A stretch of DNA of 22,454 nt from JBFKOL01 sp041628815 (lineage in GTDB: Bacteria > Bacteroidota > Bacteroidia > Chitinophagales > Saprospiraceae). This document shows positions 21,983-22,454 of the stretch, one piece after another. Within the stretch, counting starts at the first letter, position 1, and the number at the start of each line of letters is the position of its first letter. The position numbers and the translations under genes are program-made. Under the pieces are notes generated by a model. That model was not told where the DNA came from and did no database searches. It saw only the letters and a program-made list of their open reading frames with translations. Location: positions 1 to 22,454 of the forward strand of contig JBFKOL010000027.1 of assembly GCA_041628815.1 (NCBI GenBank), given 5' to 3'.

Positions 21983-22454
21983 ATCAGTATTTGATAGACA
22001 GCCAGGCTGCTCAGGTACGCCATGAGCCCCATAAAGGTAAACTGAACTATCGGCCACTTCCAAGTCTTTGTTTCCCTTTTTGTAATAGCCATCGTACTCA
22101 TGCATTGTAAGGCAAATACATAGAACACCAACAAAGAAAGCGCAGTGGCGATGTCGTATCGGGGACCACCCGTATCTGCATTGATTTCTGCAGCCATTTT
22201 TTCTCGTAAGGTCATTTCATCGTCAGAACTGCCCACACTGTAAATTGTAGCCATGGTGCCAACGAAAACTTCCCTCGCCGCAAATGAAGTAATCAGCGCT
22301 ATTCCCATCTTCCAGTCGAATCCGAGCGGTTTAATGGCAGGTTCAAACCATTTGCCTAATTTCCCTGCGTAAGAAGCCTCGAGTCGCTTCGCAGCAAGCA
22401 GGTCCTGAGTTTCCTGATCTGAAAGATTGCGTTCTATTGATTCAGCCGTAGTCA
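21979..22454 (-). CDS. feoB: Ferrous iron transporter FeoB, C-terminal part (cut by window edge)
   Basis: The 3' end of a gene that runs off the right edge; the frame is open from 22454 to the TAA at 21981-21979 (158 residues). It matches the end of FeoB, the inner-membrane Fe(II) uptake protein with a cytoplasmic GTPase domain, which is outside the window. Visible are the periplasmic/cytoplasmic stretch KWFEPAIKPLGFDWK, the conserved gate segment IALITSFAAREVFVGTMATI, an acidic loop, and two final membrane helices (IATALSLLVFYVFALQCMST and WPIVQFTFMGLMAYLSSLAV), including a conserved Cys. An internal ATG at 22308 is not the start. The stop overlaps the convergent anti-sigma gene by 4 bases in complementary TTAG. 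Confidence 0.93.
   Translation of the reverse strand, partial: TTAESIERNLSDQETQDLLAAKRLEASYAGKLGKWFEPAIKPLGFDWKMGIALITSFAAREVFVGTMATIYSVGSSDDEMTLREKMAAEINADTGGPRYDIATALSLLVFYVFALQCMSTMAITKRETKTWKWPIVQFTFMGLMAYLSSLAVYQILI

Noticed and set aside
1..22454. CRISPR arrays, insertion sequences, prophage genes, toxin-antitoxin or restriction systems
   Set aside because: No regularly spaced repeats, transposase or integrase motifs, terminal inverted repeats with target duplications, or defence-type domains were found on either strand.

Overview
The window is a gene-dense piece of chromosome (about 93% coding) that almost certainly comes from the phylum Bacteroidota. The evidence is a type IX secretion (T9SS) type A C-terminal sorting domain, an ECF sigma / anti-sigma pair whose anti-sigma has a TonB-like tail, a protein fusing a TonB C-terminal domain to a SusC-like plug segment, exact matches to the Bacteroidota -7 promoter element TAnnTTTG, and mostly weak or absent Shine-Dalgarno sequences. 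A saprospirian or chitinophagian affiliation is plausible but not shown. No rRNA, tRNA, CRISPR array, insertion sequence or phage gene was found.

Layout. 79-6056: a DinB/DUF1569-like protein, an exported metallo-beta-lactamase-fold hydrolase, an exported PHP phosphoesterase, glutamyl-tRNA reductase (hemA), aspartyl-tRNA synthetase (aspS) and a DUF2188 protein, on almost strictly alternating strands. 6100-8330: an exported alpha/beta-hydrolase, a roughly 440-base AT-rich regulatory gap with a pair of identical-core palindromes, and the TonB/plug fusion protein. 8351-13187: a 44-residue membrane protein, an aminopeptidase P, sigma-54 (rpoN) behind a leader that can fold into a three-way junction, and an O-antigen-ligase-like membrane protein. 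13312-17127: a tight pheS-hisS-gatA operon. 17341-21982: a MltD-like lytic transglycosylase with a clear promoter and terminator, a vWA lipoprotein carrying a T9SS tail, and a divergent ECF sigma / anti-sigma operon. 21979-22454: the 3' end of feoB, cut by the window edge.

How the genes work together. Much is housekeeping: tRNA charging (aspS, pheS, hisS, gatA) and the first step of tetrapyrrole synthesis from Glu-tRNA (hemA). Envelope functions are next: lytic transglycosylase, O-antigen-ligase-like protein, exported hydrolases, TonB-type proteins and FeoB iron uptake. Two sigma factors are encoded. The best candidate for an undescribed system is the divergent module of surface-type vWA protein, ECF sigma and TonB-tailed anti-sigma at 18675-21982. 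The most unusual nucleotide-level signals are the structured rpoN leader, the palindrome pair at 6868-6947, and the fact that five of seven convergent gene pairs overlap at their 3' ends. Nothing here clearly proves a new defence or biosynthetic system; most of the window is ordinary core chromosome.
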